Source of the DNA: an uncultured Lachnospiraceae bacterium
GTDB taxonomy: Bacteria > Bacillota > Clostridia > Lachnospirales > Lachnospiraceae
Direction of reading: 5' to 3'
Assembly (NCBI GenBank): GCA_910578335.1
Contig: CAJTPU010000013.1
Location: 51,845 to 115,844, forward strand
DNA: 64,000 bases
Part shown: one piece after another, positions 42,574-51,001 of the stretch
Layout: each line of letters opens with the position of its first letter
Position numbering within the stretch: position 1 is the stretch's first letter
Made by a program: the position numbers and the translations under genes
The notes under the pieces: generated by a model
Seen by the model: the letters and a program-made list of their open reading frames with translations, nothing else
The model's database searches: none
Told to the model about the DNA's origin: nothing

Positions 42574-45168
42574 ATGAAGCTGAAGGCCTGTCATATAGAG
42601 AATTATGGAAAAATAAAGGATGCCGATTATGTATTTGCGGACGGCATAACGCAGTACTGCGAGGAAAACGGCTATGGGAAGACGACACTCGCTTCTTTTT
42701 TGAAGGCAATGTTTTACGGGCTTTCCCCGGTAAATAAAAGAACGAAGCAGTTTCTTGACAGAGAACATTTTTATCCGTTCCATGGCGGGAAATTTGGCGG
42801 CAGTCTGGTATTTGAAAAGGGAGGAAAGGAGTACAGAATCGAGCGTTTTTTTGACAAATCCAGCGGTACGAAGGACAGTATGCTTGTTTACTGCAATGGA
42901 ATGCCGACGGAGGAGTTTGGCGGGGAGATTGGACAGGGCGTTTTTGGTCTGGACGAGGAAGCGTTTGCGCGCACGGTTTTTGTCACAGCGGCGGAAATGG
43001 AAATGAGTGCGACAAGCGGTATCAGCGCAAAATTAAATTGTTATGTGGAAAATACGGACAGTACTGCCGACGCAGCTTCTGCCATAAAGCTTTTGCACGA
43101 CAGGAGAAAGGAGCTGAGGGCGGATAGGGGAAGCAATGATTTGCTGACGCGGCAGAGGGAAAAAATCAGCGGTATACAGGAACAGATAGAGAATCTGGAG
43201 CAAATTTCTGCCGCTCTGGGCGGACAATATACGGAGAGGGAGCAGTTGGAGCAGCAGATAAGAGAAGCGGAAGCGGCAGACAAGGAAGCGGGGACAAGGA
43301 AGCTTCTGCGCCAGAAGTGGGAGACTTATGACGGCTATCAGGCTGCGCTTGGGGCGGAGAGAGAAAAAAGAGAGGCAATTTCGCAAAAGTATCCGATGGG
43401 TATTCCTACGCAGGAAGAGCTGCAGGAATTGCGTGGAAGCGCCGAGCGTCTCAGTATGCTAAAAGGAGAGCGGGCGGCGGCATCCCCGGATGGCAAGGAG
43501 CAGGAACGTCTGGAAGCATTTGCGGTTCGTTTTGCGGGCGGCGTGCCTGAGGCAGAAGCGCTCAGACAGGAAGAGGAACGGCTAGCGCAGATTGGAAGTC
43601 TCAGGCTGCAGTTGGAGGAATTGAAGAAAGGCGCGCAGACGGAGCGGCAGAGAGCGCTTTCCGAAAAATTTGCCGCCGGCGTTCCCGACAGGGAGGAAAG
43701 GGATGAACTGCAAAGGCTGCTGACTGCATGTCAGGAAAAGGAAGAGGAGCTGGAAACGGCGGGAAACTGTGAGACGCAGAAAGCCGGCTGGGAGCAGACA
43801 AAAAAGCGGGCGGGAAGGGCTGCGGTTATATTAGAGTCTGCTGCCGTTTTACTGCTTGCAGGAGGAGGTTTTTTTCTGGCTGGAAAGCAGGATACGTGCA
43901 CGGGCAGTCTGCTTTTTTTGCTTGGCGCAGCCGCATTTGCGGCGGGGATTGTTGTATTCTGCAGGCAGCAGCGCAAAGTGGCGGCACTGCAGCACACACA
44001 GGAAGATGCTTTTGCGGCACTGCGGCAGGAGCTTGCCGTTTTGGAAAGCGGGATTCGGGAAAAGCTGGCTCGCTACGGATACCACAGCCGGAATGGCGCA
44101 GTCTATGATTTTGCCGTAATGAAACAGGAAGCGGCGGAGTATGAGGATTTTTTGGCGGAAGCGGAAAGGAAGCGGAAGAGATTTGAAGAAAAAGCCGCAG
44201 AGTGCAGGGAGCTGCTGGAGCAGTCTGCTTTCTTTTTAGAGCAATACGGAGAGGATATGACTCTGCTGCGGGAGGATTTTAGAAATATGCAGACCGCCTT
44301 TGGCAGGCTGCGGGAAGACATTCGTGATTACGAGAGGCTTCGGAAGGAAGAGGCGGAGAAAAAGAAGAAAGAAGAGACTTGGCAAAAGCAGTATGCAGAA
44401 ATCAAGGAGCAGATGCAGTCGGTGTTGGCAGGCTATCGGCTGGAGGTTTCCGATGACTGGAAAGAACAGCTCGCTCGTTGGGGTAACGACAGGCTGGAGG
44501 CGGAGCTTTTGGAGGAGTCAATAGCCAGACAGGAAAAAAGACTGGAGGAATACCGGATAAAAAACGGGCTGTCCCAAAGACCGGAGGGGGAAGCTGCGGA
44601 TATGGAGGCACTGCGCGTCCGGCAGTCCCAAATGCGAAGGGAGCTTGCGGCGCTTGACCGCCGGATTGCCGAGTCGGAGGCTCTGCTGGAAAAGCTGCCG
44701 GAAAAACAGAATGAACTGGCGCTTGCAGAGGAAAAGCTGGAAGCGTACAAGGAGAAACACTTGATTTATGCAGGGGCGGCGAAAGCGCTGGAAACTGCGG
44801 AGCAGGCTTTGAAGGATAAATATATTTCCCCTATAAAGGAACGTTTCTGCATCTATTCGGCGGCAATTGAGAGAGCCATCGGAGAAAGAATTACTATGGA
44901 CAAGGATTTTCAGCTCTTCTTTGAGAGGGGCGGGGAAAACCGCAAGGACAGGCATTTGAGCGCAGGGGAAAGAAGCGTCTGCGCGCTGTGCTTCCGTCTT
45001 GCCCTGATAGACAATATGTACGGAAAAGAACAGCCCTTTCTGATTATGGACGACCCTTTTGTGCATCTGGATGCCGTGCACATGAAAAAAACGGGAGAGG
45101 TATTAAAGGAGCTTGCAAAGGAGCGGCAGATTTTGTACTTCTGCTGTCATGAAAGCAGGAAAGTCTAA
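42574..45168 (+). CDS. SbcC/YhaN-like coiled-coil ATPase with central TM hairpin
   Basis: This 864-residue protein has an N-terminal Walker A in EENGYGKTTLASFLKAMFYG, long coiled-coil arms, and a C-terminal ABC signature HLSAGERSVCALC with Walker B LIMDDPFVHLDAVH. Between the arms, at about residues 418-465, two adjacent hydrophobic segments (ILESAAVLLLAGGGFFLAG and GSLLFLLGAAAFAAGIVVF) replace the zinc hook expected in Rad50/SbcC, as in YhaN-type proteins. The arms may thus be anchored in the membrane. It partners with the upstream nuclease. Confidence 0.88.
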   Translation: MKLKACHIENYGKIKDADYVFADGITQYCEENGYGKTTLASFLKAMFYGLSPVNKRTKQFLDREHFYPFHGGKFGGSLVFEKGGKEYRIERFFDKSSGTKDSMLVYCNGMPTEEFGGEIGQGVFGLDEEAFARTVFVTAAEMEMSATSGISAKLNCYVENTDSTADAASAIKLLHDRRKELRADRGSNDLLTRQREKISGIQEQIENLEQISAALGGQYTEREQLEQQIREAEAADKEAGTRKLLRQKWETYDGYQAALGAEREKREAISQKYPMGIPTQEELQELRGSAERLSMLKGERAAASPDGKEQERLEAFAVRFAGGVPEAEALRQEEERLAQIGSLRLQLEELKKGAQTERQRALSEKFAAGVPDREERDELQRLLTACQEKEEELETAGNCETQKAGWEQTKKRAGRAAVILESAAVLLLAGGGFFLAGKQDTCTGSLLFLLGAAAFAAGIVVFCRQQRKVAALQHTQEDAFAALRQELAVLESGIREKLARYGYHSRNGAVYDFAVMKQEAAEYEDFLAEAERKRKRFEEKAAECRELLEQSAFFLEQYGEDMTLLREDFRNMQTAFGRLREDIRDYERLRKEEAEKKKKEETWQKQYAEIKEQMQSVLAGYRLEVSDDWKEQLARWGNDRLEAELLEESIARQEKRLEEYRIKNGLSQRPEGEAADMEALRVRQSQMRRELAALDRRIAESEALLEKLPEKQNELALAEEKLEAYKEKHLIYAGAAKALETAEQALKDKYISPIKERFCIYSAAIERAIGERITMDKDFQLFFERGGENRKDRHLSAGERSVCALCFRLALIDNMYGKEQPFLIMDDPFVHLDAVHMKKTGEVLKELAKERQILYFCCHESRKV

Positions 45169-45189
45169 GGCGGCGATGAGGAGGCAAAA

Positions 45190-46062
45190 ATGAAACAAAA
45201 AAATGCTGCCGTTTTATATGCCATTTTAGCTGCCGCCCTGTATGCGGTAAATATTCCCCTATCCAAGCTGCTGTTAAACCATGCAGGCGCGACAATGATG
45301 GCGGCATTTCTGTATCTTGGAGCGGGGCTGGGGCTGTTGTTGTATGGAATGGCGGAGAGGCTTATAAAAAAAGGAAAACAGCAGGCACATTTGACGAAAA
45401 AAGAGCTGCCCTATACAATTGCCATGGTGGTACTGGACATTATTGCGCCCATACTGCTGATGTCCGGCATCACAAGAACCGAATCGGCAAATGTTTCCCT
45501 GCTCAATAATTTTGAAATTGTTGCTACCTCTGTGATTGCATTGGTTATTTTTAAGGAGACCATATCAAAAAGGCTGTGGTTTGCCATTTTCATGGTAACC
45601 GCAGCCAGCGTGATACTGAGCTTTGAGGGGGCAGGCGCGTTTGCGTGCAATACGGGCTCCTTCCTTGTGTTGGGAGCCTGCGTCTGCTGGGGCTTTGAAA
45701 ACAACTGCACCAGAATGATAAGCAATAAAAGCTCTACGGAAATTGTAGTGATAAAGGGCTGCTTTTCCGGCGCGGGAAGTCTTGTTACGGCGCTGGTTTT
45801 AGGGGAGAAGCTGCCTGAAATAAAGTGGATAGGTGCTATCCTTTTACTTGGCTTTGTGGCGTATGGGCTGAGCATCAAATTTTATGTCATGGCGCAGCAA
45901 TATCTGGGTGCGGCAAAAACAAGCGCCTATTATTCCATAGCGCCGTTTTTAGGCGTGGCGTTCAGCCTGCTTATGCTGGGAGAAAGACCCGCGGAGCAGT
46001 TTTATGCTGCCCTGCTTATTATGATAGCCGGTACAGTAGTGATAGCGAAAGATTCCGTGTGA
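45190..46062 (+). CDS. EamA/DMT-superfamily transporter
   Basis: This 290-residue protein has ten predicted membrane helices in two EamA repeats, the first starting LYAILAAALYAVNIPLSKLL and the second FLVLGACVCWGFENNCTRMI. The drug/metabolite transporter fold is clear, but the substrate is not. GAGGAGG lies 6 bases before the ATG and 21 bases after the YhaN gene, so it may be co-transcribed. It converges on murE. Confidence 0.88.
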   Translation: MKQKNAAVLYAILAAALYAVNIPLSKLLLNHAGATMMAAFLYLGAGLGLLLYGMAERLIKKGKQQAHLTKKELPYTIAMVVLDIIAPILLMSGITRTESANVSLLNNFEIVATSVIALVIFKETISKRLWFAIFMVTAASVILSFEGAGAFACNTGSFLVLGACVCWGFENNCTRMISNKSSTEIVVIKGCFSGAGSLVTALVLGEKLPEIKWIGAILLLGFVAYGLSIKFYVMAQQYLGAAKTSAYYSIAPFLGVAFSLLMLGERPAEQFYAALLIMIAGTVVIAKDSV

Positions 46063-46069
46063 AATCCTT

Positions 46070-47575
46070 TTATCGGGCTTCTCTTTGGCTCTCCATGTCC
46101 TGCAAAATCTGTGCCACAACTTCTCTTTCATCAAAATGGTACTTTTCCCCTTTGATTTCCTGATAGTCTTCGTGTCCCTTTCCCAAAAGCAGGATAATAT
46201 CGCCGGACTCTGCATGGGACATGCTGTAGGCAATTGCTTCTTTCCTGTCGTCAATTTCGATGTACCTGCCGCCGCTCTTTTGCAGACCGACCTTGATGTC
46301 TTCATTGATGTCATGCAGCTCTTCAAATCTGGGATTGTCGCAGGTAAGTATACACAAATCGGCATATTTACCGGTGATTTCTCCCATATCATAGCGGCGC
46401 AGTCTGGAGCGGTTGCCGCCGCAGCCGTATACGCAGACAAGACGCCTTGGACGGTACTGCTGCAGCGCCGTCAGCGCATTCTCCGTGCTTACCCTGTTGT
46501 GGGCATAATCAATCAGCATGGAATATTCTTTGGAGACGGGCAGCAGCTCCATACGCCCCTTGACCCGTGCCTTGTCAAGACCGCTGCGGATGGCATCGGG
46601 CGCAATGCCTGCCAGCCTGCAGACAGACAGGGCGGCAAGGGCATTGTATACGGAAAACTGACCGGGAAGGAATATCCGGTATTGTCCGTTAAGCAAGCCT
46701 TTTACCTGAAACTGCATTCCAAGTCTGCCGTCTATATTGATATTTTCTATATGATAAGCAGTGAAATCGGTGGCCGGTTTTACATCGCTGTCCGCAGCCG
46801 TACAAAAAGTAGTTACCTTGCAGGTATGTCCCTGCAATACGTCCCTGTAGTGGGAATCATCCGCATTGAAAACACCTTGCTTACATTGCCGGAAAAGCAG
46901 GCTTTTGCAGGAGAGATACTCTTCAAAGGAATCGTGCTCATTCGGACCGATGTGGTCTGCCGAGAGGTTGTTAAAAACGCCATAATCAAATTGGATTCCG
47001 GCAGTGCGTCCCAGCTTGAGAGCCTGTGAGGAAACCTCCATAACGACATATTCACAGCCGGCTTCTGTCATTTGGTGAAACAAGCTGTGAAGCTCATAGG
47101 ACTCAGGCGTGGTGTTTTTTAAGGGGATATGCCTGTCGCCGATGACGGCGCCGTTAGAGCCGATAAGTCCGGTCTTTTTGCCGCTGTTCTCTAAAACGCT
47201 CTTTATGATATGGGTAGTCGTTGTCTTGCCATTGGTACCGGTCACGCCGATTGTAATGAGCTTACGGGCAGGATAATCAAAAAAAGCGGCGGACATATAC
47301 GCCAGTGCTTCCCGCGTGGAAGGGACGCAAAGCGTCGTGATATGCGCAGGAATCTGCCCGGCAGCCTCTTCCCGTTCGATGACAATTGCGGAAGCGCCTT
47401 TTTGGATGGCGTCAGGGATATAGTCATGCCCGTCCGTTCTGGCTCCCGTCAGACAGACGAACATAACGCCTTCCACAATTTTGCGGGAGTCGTACACAAT
47501 ATCTTTTACAGCAGTCTCCAGGGAACCCTGCAGAAGCCGGTACTGCAGGCTGGAACAAATTTTATCTAATTTCAT
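46070..47575 (-). CDS. murE: UDP-MurNAc-tripeptide synthetase (MurE-type)
   Basis: This 501-residue Mur ligase adds the third amino acid of the peptidoglycan stem. The ATP site TIGVTGTNGKTTTTHIIKS, the UDP-sugar site region NTTPESYELH and EVSSQALKLGR, and the substrate motif DNPRFE are visible. The Arg in DNPR favours meso-diaminopimelate, which fits the adjacent dapF, although the usual Pro after the Glu pair is absent. GAGAG before ATG 47575 selects this start. It may be a paralogue of a main murE located elsewhere. Confidence 0.88.
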   Translation of the reverse strand: MKLDKICSSLQYRLLQGSLETAVKDIVYDSRKIVEGVMFVCLTGARTDGHDYIPDAIQKGASAIVIEREEAAGQIPAHITTLCVPSTREALAYMSAAFFDYPARKLITIGVTGTNGKTTTTHIIKSVLENSGKKTGLIGSNGAVIGDRHIPLKNTTPESYELHSLFHQMTEAGCEYVVMEVSSQALKLGRTAGIQFDYGVFNNLSADHIGPNEHDSFEEYLSCKSLLFRQCKQGVFNADDSHYRDVLQGHTCKVTTFCTAADSDVKPATDFTAYHIENINIDGRLGMQFQVKGLLNGQYRIFLPGQFSVYNALAALSVCRLAGIAPDAIRSGLDKARVKGRMELLPVSKEYSMLIDYAHNRVSTENALTALQQYRPRRLVCVYGCGGNRSRLRRYDMGEITGKYADLCILTCDNPRFEELHDINEDIKVGLQKSGGRYIEIDDRKEAIAYSMSHAESGDIILLLGKGHEDYQEIKGEKYHFDEREVVAQILQDMESQREAR

Positions 47576-47654
47576 AATCTCTCTTTTCCTGTTACGATAT
47601 TTGGCTGGTGCGTTGAAAGGGTGCAAACCGCTGCAACTCAGGGGATATGCGCAT

Positions 47655-48506
47655 CTATGCGGGCAGAAGCCCGTCGCTTAGCTCGCCCTCAAAGACGGTA
47701 TGGGAAGGACCCTCCATAATCAGGCGGTTTGTTTTTTCATCCCACTCGATATCAAGAGGACCGCCAATCTGCTCCACCGTGACATGGCGATTGCAGCGGT
47801 TTGTCAGCACCCCGGCAACGACTGCGGTTGCGCAGCCCGTGCCGCAGCCAATGGTCTCGCCTGTGCCGCGCTCCCATTCTCTGATTTTAATATAGTCGCG
47901 GCTTACCAGCTCGGCGAAGGTGACGTTTGTCTTGTTGGGAAACAGGGAAGTCATATATTCCAAAGCCGGTCCATAGGTTTCAACCGGTAAGTCCTTCACA
48001 GACGCAACGTAAGCGACACAGTGGGGGTTGCCCCATGAAACGGCAGTTATAAAAAGCGTTTCATGGGGCACCTTCACCGGCTGTTCAATAAATTCCGCAA
48101 GGGAAGTGGTGACGGGTATTTTTTCCGTAGACAGGACGGGCTCTCCAATGTCTGCGCGGATATTGGAAACCAGTCCGTCTGTGACGGACAGGGTAAGCTG
48201 CTTAAGACCGCCGAGAGTCTCGACGGTAATATGGGTTCGGTCAGTCAGCCTGTGGTCGTACACATATTTGCCGACGCTGCGCAGGGCGTTACCGCACATT
48301 TCTGCTTCCGTACCGTCGGGGTTAAAAATCCGCATACGAAAATCTGCTTTGTCGGACGGGCAGATAAGCACCATGCCGTCGGAGCCTATGCCAAAATGCC
48401 TGTCGCTCACAAAGCGTGCCAGCCCGGAAAGGTCGGGAAGCTTTTGATGAATTGCGTCAATATAGACATAGTCGTTGCCGAATGCCTGCATCTTTGTAAA
48501 TCGCAT
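47655..48506 (-). CDS. dapF: Diaminopimelate epimerase
   Basis: This 283-residue enzyme converts LL- to meso-DAP for lysine and peptidoglycan. The two catalytic cysteines are in EMCGNALRSVGKY (about residue 72) and GCGTGCATAVV (about 218), and the substrate motifs MQAFGNDYVYID and SWGNPHCVAYV are intact. It lies between the PLP enzyme and murE on the same strand, with spacings of 8 and 79 bases. The set links DAP supply and its use. Confidence 0.95.
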   Translation of the reverse strand: MRFTKMQAFGNDYVYIDAIHQKLPDLSGLARFVSDRHFGIGSDGMVLICPSDKADFRMRIFNPDGTEAEMCGNALRSVGKYVYDHRLTDRTHITVETLGGLKQLTLSVTDGLVSNIRADIGEPVLSTEKIPVTTSLAEFIEQPVKVPHETLFITAVSWGNPHCVAYVASVKDLPVETYGPALEYMTSLFPNKTNVTFAELVSRDYIKIREWERGTGETIGCGTGCATAVVAGVLTNRCNRHVTVEQIGGPLDIEWDEKTNRLIMEGPSHTVFEGELSDGLLPA

Positions 48507-48514
48507 ACTGCCTC

Positions 48515-49696
48515 CTAACGCATTGCCTGCTCTAAATCGTTGATAATATCCTGTGCATCTTCAAGCCCGACGGACAGCCGGAGGAAACATTCCGTAATAC
48601 CGAGGTCTTCTTTCAACGCCTTCGGCGTATCCTCATGGGTCTGGGTGGTCGGATAGGTAATCAGGGTTTCCGTACCGCCGAGGCTTTCCGCAAACATAAC
48701 CATGCTGACATTTTTTAAGATTTTCTTTACGGTTTCCAGACTGTCCACAGTAAAGGAAATCATGCCGCCGAAGCCCTTGGTCTGCCGCTTTGTGATTTCA
48801 TAGCCCTTGTGGTCGGGGAAGCCTACATAAAAGACCTCCTTTACCTTTGGATGGGTGGAGAGCCATGCGGCTACCTTCTGCGAGCTTTCATTGTGCCGGT
48901 TCATACGCACGGCAAGCGTTTTGATGCCTCTGATAACGAGCCAACTGTCAAAAGGGGAAAGCTGACTGCCATGGGATTTTATGTGAATCTGTATTTTTTT
49001 TGCAATTTCCTCATCTTCCTTTACCACCACGATGCCGGAAATGACATCATTGTGTCCGCAGAGGTATTTGGTGGAGCTGTGCGTCACGATATCTGCGCCG
49101 AGCGTCAGCGGTTTTTGGAAATAAGGCGTCAAAAAAGTGTTGTCCACAACGGTGAGAGCGCCAATTTCCTTTGCGATTGCCGATACAGCCTGAATATCAG
49201 CAACCTTCATCATGGGATTGGTGGGTGTCTCCACAAAAAACATTTTGGTATTGGGCTGAATGGCATGCCTTACGGCGTCTAAATCGGACATGTCCACATA
49301 CGTATGGGTAATACCATATTTGCCAAAGACGTCTCCGATGATTCGGAAGGTGCCGCCGTAGATATCATTGGATAAAAGCACGTGCTCACCCGGGGCAAGC
49401 AGTGAGAAGACAGCCATGTTGGCAGCTTGTCCGCTGGAAAAAGCAAAACCTTTGATACCGCCCTCTAAAATTGCCATGGTCCGTTCCAGCTCCTGTCTGG
49501 TCGGATTGTCAAGGCGGCTGTAGGCAAAGCCGGTGGTTACGCCGAGCTCTGCGTGGCGGAAGGTTGCCGACTGGAAGATGGGCATACTGACGGCTCCCGT
49601 CAGAGGCTCCGTTCCCAGCGCGCCGTGCACCACCTTGGAATCATCATGCAGATGCTCTTTTTTGTCAAATACATCGTAACTGATAGGTTGCTTCAT
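48515..49696 (-). CDS. Cys/Met metabolism PLP enzyme (cystathionine synthase/lyase family)
   Basis: This 393-residue fold-type I enzyme has the family signature GTEPLTGAVSMPIFQSATF, YSRLDNPTRQELE, the SSGQAANMAVFSLL cofactor region and the PLP lysine in THSSTKYLCGHND (about residue 204). C-terminal LGGTETLITYP is also typical. Whether it acts as cystathionine gamma-synthase, gamma-lyase or another lyase cannot be fixed by sequence reading alone. AGGAG six bases before ATG 49696 chooses that start over 49720. It is first in the dapF-murE direction. Confidence 0.9.
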   Translation of the reverse strand: MKQPISYDVFDKKEHLHDDSKVVHGALGTEPLTGAVSMPIFQSATFRHAELGVTTGFAYSRLDNPTRQELERTMAILEGGIKGFAFSSGQAANMAVFSLLAPGEHVLLSNDIYGGTFRIIGDVFGKYGITHTYVDMSDLDAVRHAIQPNTKMFFVETPTNPMMKVADIQAVSAIAKEIGALTVVDNTFLTPYFQKPLTLGADIVTHSSTKYLCGHNDVISGIVVVKEDEEIAKKIQIHIKSHGSQLSPFDSWLVIRGIKTLAVRMNRHNESSQKVAAWLSTHPKVKEVFYVGFPDHKGYEITKRQTKGFGGMISFTVDSLETVKKILKNVSMVMFAESLGGTETLITYPTTQTHEDTPKALKEDLGITECFLRLSVGLEDAQDIINDLEQAMR

Positions 49697-49935
49697 AGAA
49701 ATCTCCTGTCCTTTCTTCATTGGAATGGGAAAAAAACATATCTGTTACTATTTTACCTCATTGGAGAGATTTATGCATTAATGATTTACAAATATTATAA
49801 AATTTGTTAAAAAAATCAAATGCCCGTGAAAATCTGCCGCCCATACCATATGTACAAATTATGGATATTGTGCTATTTTTAATAAGACGGACGAGTAGTC
49901 ATCGTCTGTATGAATCGAAAGGGAGGAAAGAAGAT

Positions 49936-50610
49936 ATGAGAGTTCACAGGCTTCGGTTCGACATATGGCTCTGTCTTGCCATAAGTGTGCTGCTTGCCAT
50001 AGGGGCTGCTAAAATTGTCAATTCCATGGTGCCGAAAGCATATGAAAATTATGTGGAGGAGCATACGGTAGAGGACGGCGAGATTGGCGGTATGGCGGAT
50101 GAGACGGTCTTTCGCGCGCAGAACGTGGAGGATTTGCTGACGCATGACACTTTTACCGTGATTTCCCCGGGCATTGAGTATATGAACAGGGGAGCAGGCT
50201 ATTTTGGAAGCTATTATTTTTATTCCCTGACGCTTCCTTCGGGAGAGCGGGTAGCGGCGCTCTACAATATGGATTCCGTACAGAAGGAGAACGGGGAGGA
50301 TTCCGACATTTACAGCGGCGACAAAATTCTGCCGGTGGGAAAGGTAGTCTACGAGGATTTGACCACGAGCGCTTCCTTTCTGGAACAGATAGAACATGCC
50401 GAGCCTTTAAGCCGCACGGATTTTTATGTAGACATGCGTGGCGAAGGCGGCAAGATGACGCAGGAAACCTATGCGGAAGCGCCGGTTGCGCTGGTGCAGA
50501 TTCTTACGGTTGTAATCAGTTTTCCACTGTTACATATGCTTGGCTCAAAACTGGGAATTTTTCCCCGATTTTTTTCCTTCAAAAAGCGCGAGGAGAAAAA
50601 TTGGGAGTAA
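49936..50610 (+). CDS. Hypothetical membrane protein with two TM segments
   Basis: This 224-residue protein starts at ATG 49936, 9 bases after GGGAGG; the open frame upstream crosses the divergent promoter region. One membrane helix lies at residues about 12-30 (LCLAISVLLAIGAAKIV), then an extracytoplasmic domain (FTVISPGIEYMNRGAGYFG, YSLTLPSGERVAALYNMDS), and a second helix near 185-203 before a basic tail. No family is recognised. It heads a plus-strand run of six genes. Confidence 0.7.
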   Translation: MRVHRLRFDIWLCLAISVLLAIGAAKIVNSMVPKAYENYVEEHTVEDGEIGGMADETVFRAQNVEDLLTHDTFTVISPGIEYMNRGAGYFGSYYFYSLTLPSGERVAALYNMDSVQKENGEDSDIYSGDKILPVGKVVYEDLTTSASFLEQIEHAEPLSRTDFYVDMRGEGGKMTQETYAEAPVALVQILTVVISFPLLHMLGSKLGIFPRFFSFKKREEKNWE

Positions 50611-50638
50611 GAGACGGAAAGTATGAGGAGGAGAGACG

Positions 50639-50986
50639 ATGGGAATTTTTAAGAAAATGCGGGCGGCTTTTCATGACGACTGGTGCAGCCAGTGTCAGAC
50701 GCCCATGGCAGAAAAAGCAAGACGGCTGTTTGCAATGCCTAGTATGACGGTGGGTCATTACGTGTCCCATAAGGAGCCGGCGTATTACCGCCAGAATCTG
50801 CGCGTTGTATCGCGCAAGGCGGATATCCCTTCCGGCATGTATGCCTGCGGGTTAATTGCCTATCAGTGTCCGCAGTGCGGTCATCGTGCGGTAAAAGCGT
50901 CTGTATTTCTGCCGGTGCGCGAACAGGAAAAGGTAGAGGAAAATCTGCTTTTTGAAAAAGGGGAGCTGGACGATTTGCTGATGTAG
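50639..50986 (+). CDS. Small zinc-finger-like protein
   Basis: The protein has 115 residues. Two Cys pairs, DDWCSQCQTPM near residue 16 and YQCPQCGHRAV near residue 77, are spaced as a zinc ribbon. In between are VGHYVSHKEPAYYRQNL and ADIPSGMYACGL. It is cytoplasmic, with an acidic C-terminus. GGAGGAGAG precedes the ATG. It sits between the membrane protein and the TIR gene, 28 and 15 bases apart, so it probably belongs to the same transcript. The function is unknown. Confidence 0.7.
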   Translation: MGIFKKMRAAFHDDWCSQCQTPMAEKARRLFAMPSMTVGHYVSHKEPAYYRQNLRVVSRKADIPSGMYACGLIAYQCPQCGHRAVKASVFLPVREQEKVEENLLFEKGELDDLLM

Positions 50987-51001
50987 AGGAGAGGGAACAA
51001 G

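Noticed and set aside
49697..49935. S-box or T-box riboswitch before the Cys/Met PLP enzyme gene
   Set aside because: I looked for the conserved core and a terminator/antiterminator pair on the minus strand and saw none.
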